Shown here one piece after another: positions 5,744 through 5,767 of a DNA stretch of 5,767 nt. The stretch is from Lachnoclostridium sp. UBA3320. Lineage in GTDB: Bacteria > Bacillota > Clostridia > Lachnospirales > Lachnospiraceae. Location of the stretch: NCBI GenBank assembly GCA_002361175.1, contig DESG01000145.1, positions 1-5,767 on the forward strand, written 5' to 3'. Every line of letters starts with the position of its first letter. Positions within the stretch are counted from its first letter, which is position 1. The notes under the pieces were generated by a model. It saw nothing but the letters and a program-made list of their open reading frames with translations, did not search any database and had not been told where the DNA came from. The translations under genes and the position numbers were made by a program.

Positions 5744-5765
5744 ATAACACCACTTTACAAGTTTT
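5744..5765 (-). repeat. Right copy of the window-bounding inverted repeat
   Basis: The reverse complement of this stretch matches 5-26 at 21 of 22 positions. It begins exactly where the kinase-like reading frame loses its family resemblance, so the element probably extends to the right out of the window and its tip is at about 5744. Confidence 0.6.
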
Positions 5766-5767
5766 TT

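Overview
The window is AT-rich DNA, and every gene I can support lies on the minus strand. Protein style (a GHKL-type sensor fragment, Cache-domain chemoreceptors, a Hol-Tox-like peptide, strong AGGAGG-type ribosome binding sites, sigma-A-type promoters with TG extensions) points to a Gram-positive Firmicute, most likely a motile clostridium such as a member of the Lachnospiraceae. That placement is inferred from style, not from a marker gene.

Layout from left to right: (1) An imperfect 22-bp sequence at 5-26 recurs in inverted orientation at 5744-5765, so both window ends look like ends of the same repeated element. (2) At 36-811 lies a type II toxin-antitoxin-like pair: a UPF0175-like antitoxin followed, with a 4-nt ATGA overlap, by a DUF3368/PIN-like toxin. 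(3) At about 906-1053 is a gene-free 148-bp element with imperfect terminal inverted repeats and internal hairpins, MITE-like. (4) At 1093-1409 is a compact type I toxin-antitoxin locus: a 31-residue Hol-Tox-like membrane peptide on the minus strand, with its own promoter and a 5' UTR that can mask the ribosome binding site, facing a convergent antisense RNA of about 95 nt on the plus strand. (5) At 1545-5410 are two tandem methyl-accepting chemotaxis proteins, mcp2 (upstream, single-Cache-like sensor) and mcp1 (downstream, double-Cache sensor), separated by 80-90 bp that carry a good promoter. (6) At 5500-5743 is the C-terminal remnant of a GHKL-family sensor kinase, cut off next to the right-hand inverted repeat.

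The two chemoreceptors would sit in the membrane and feed a shared CheA/CheW array. mcp2 has a canonical signalling tip. mcp1 departs from it at several normally constant positions and is four residues short in its N-terminal signalling helix. The left part holds two unrelated toxin-antitoxin systems plus a MITE-like element, and both ends look like insertion-sequence borders, so the surroundings look like mobile, accessory DNA. The most interesting parts are the complete type I toxin/antisense-RNA locus, whose 31-codon gene is short enough to be missed by ordinary gene calling, the element at 906-1053, and the divergent tip of mcp1.
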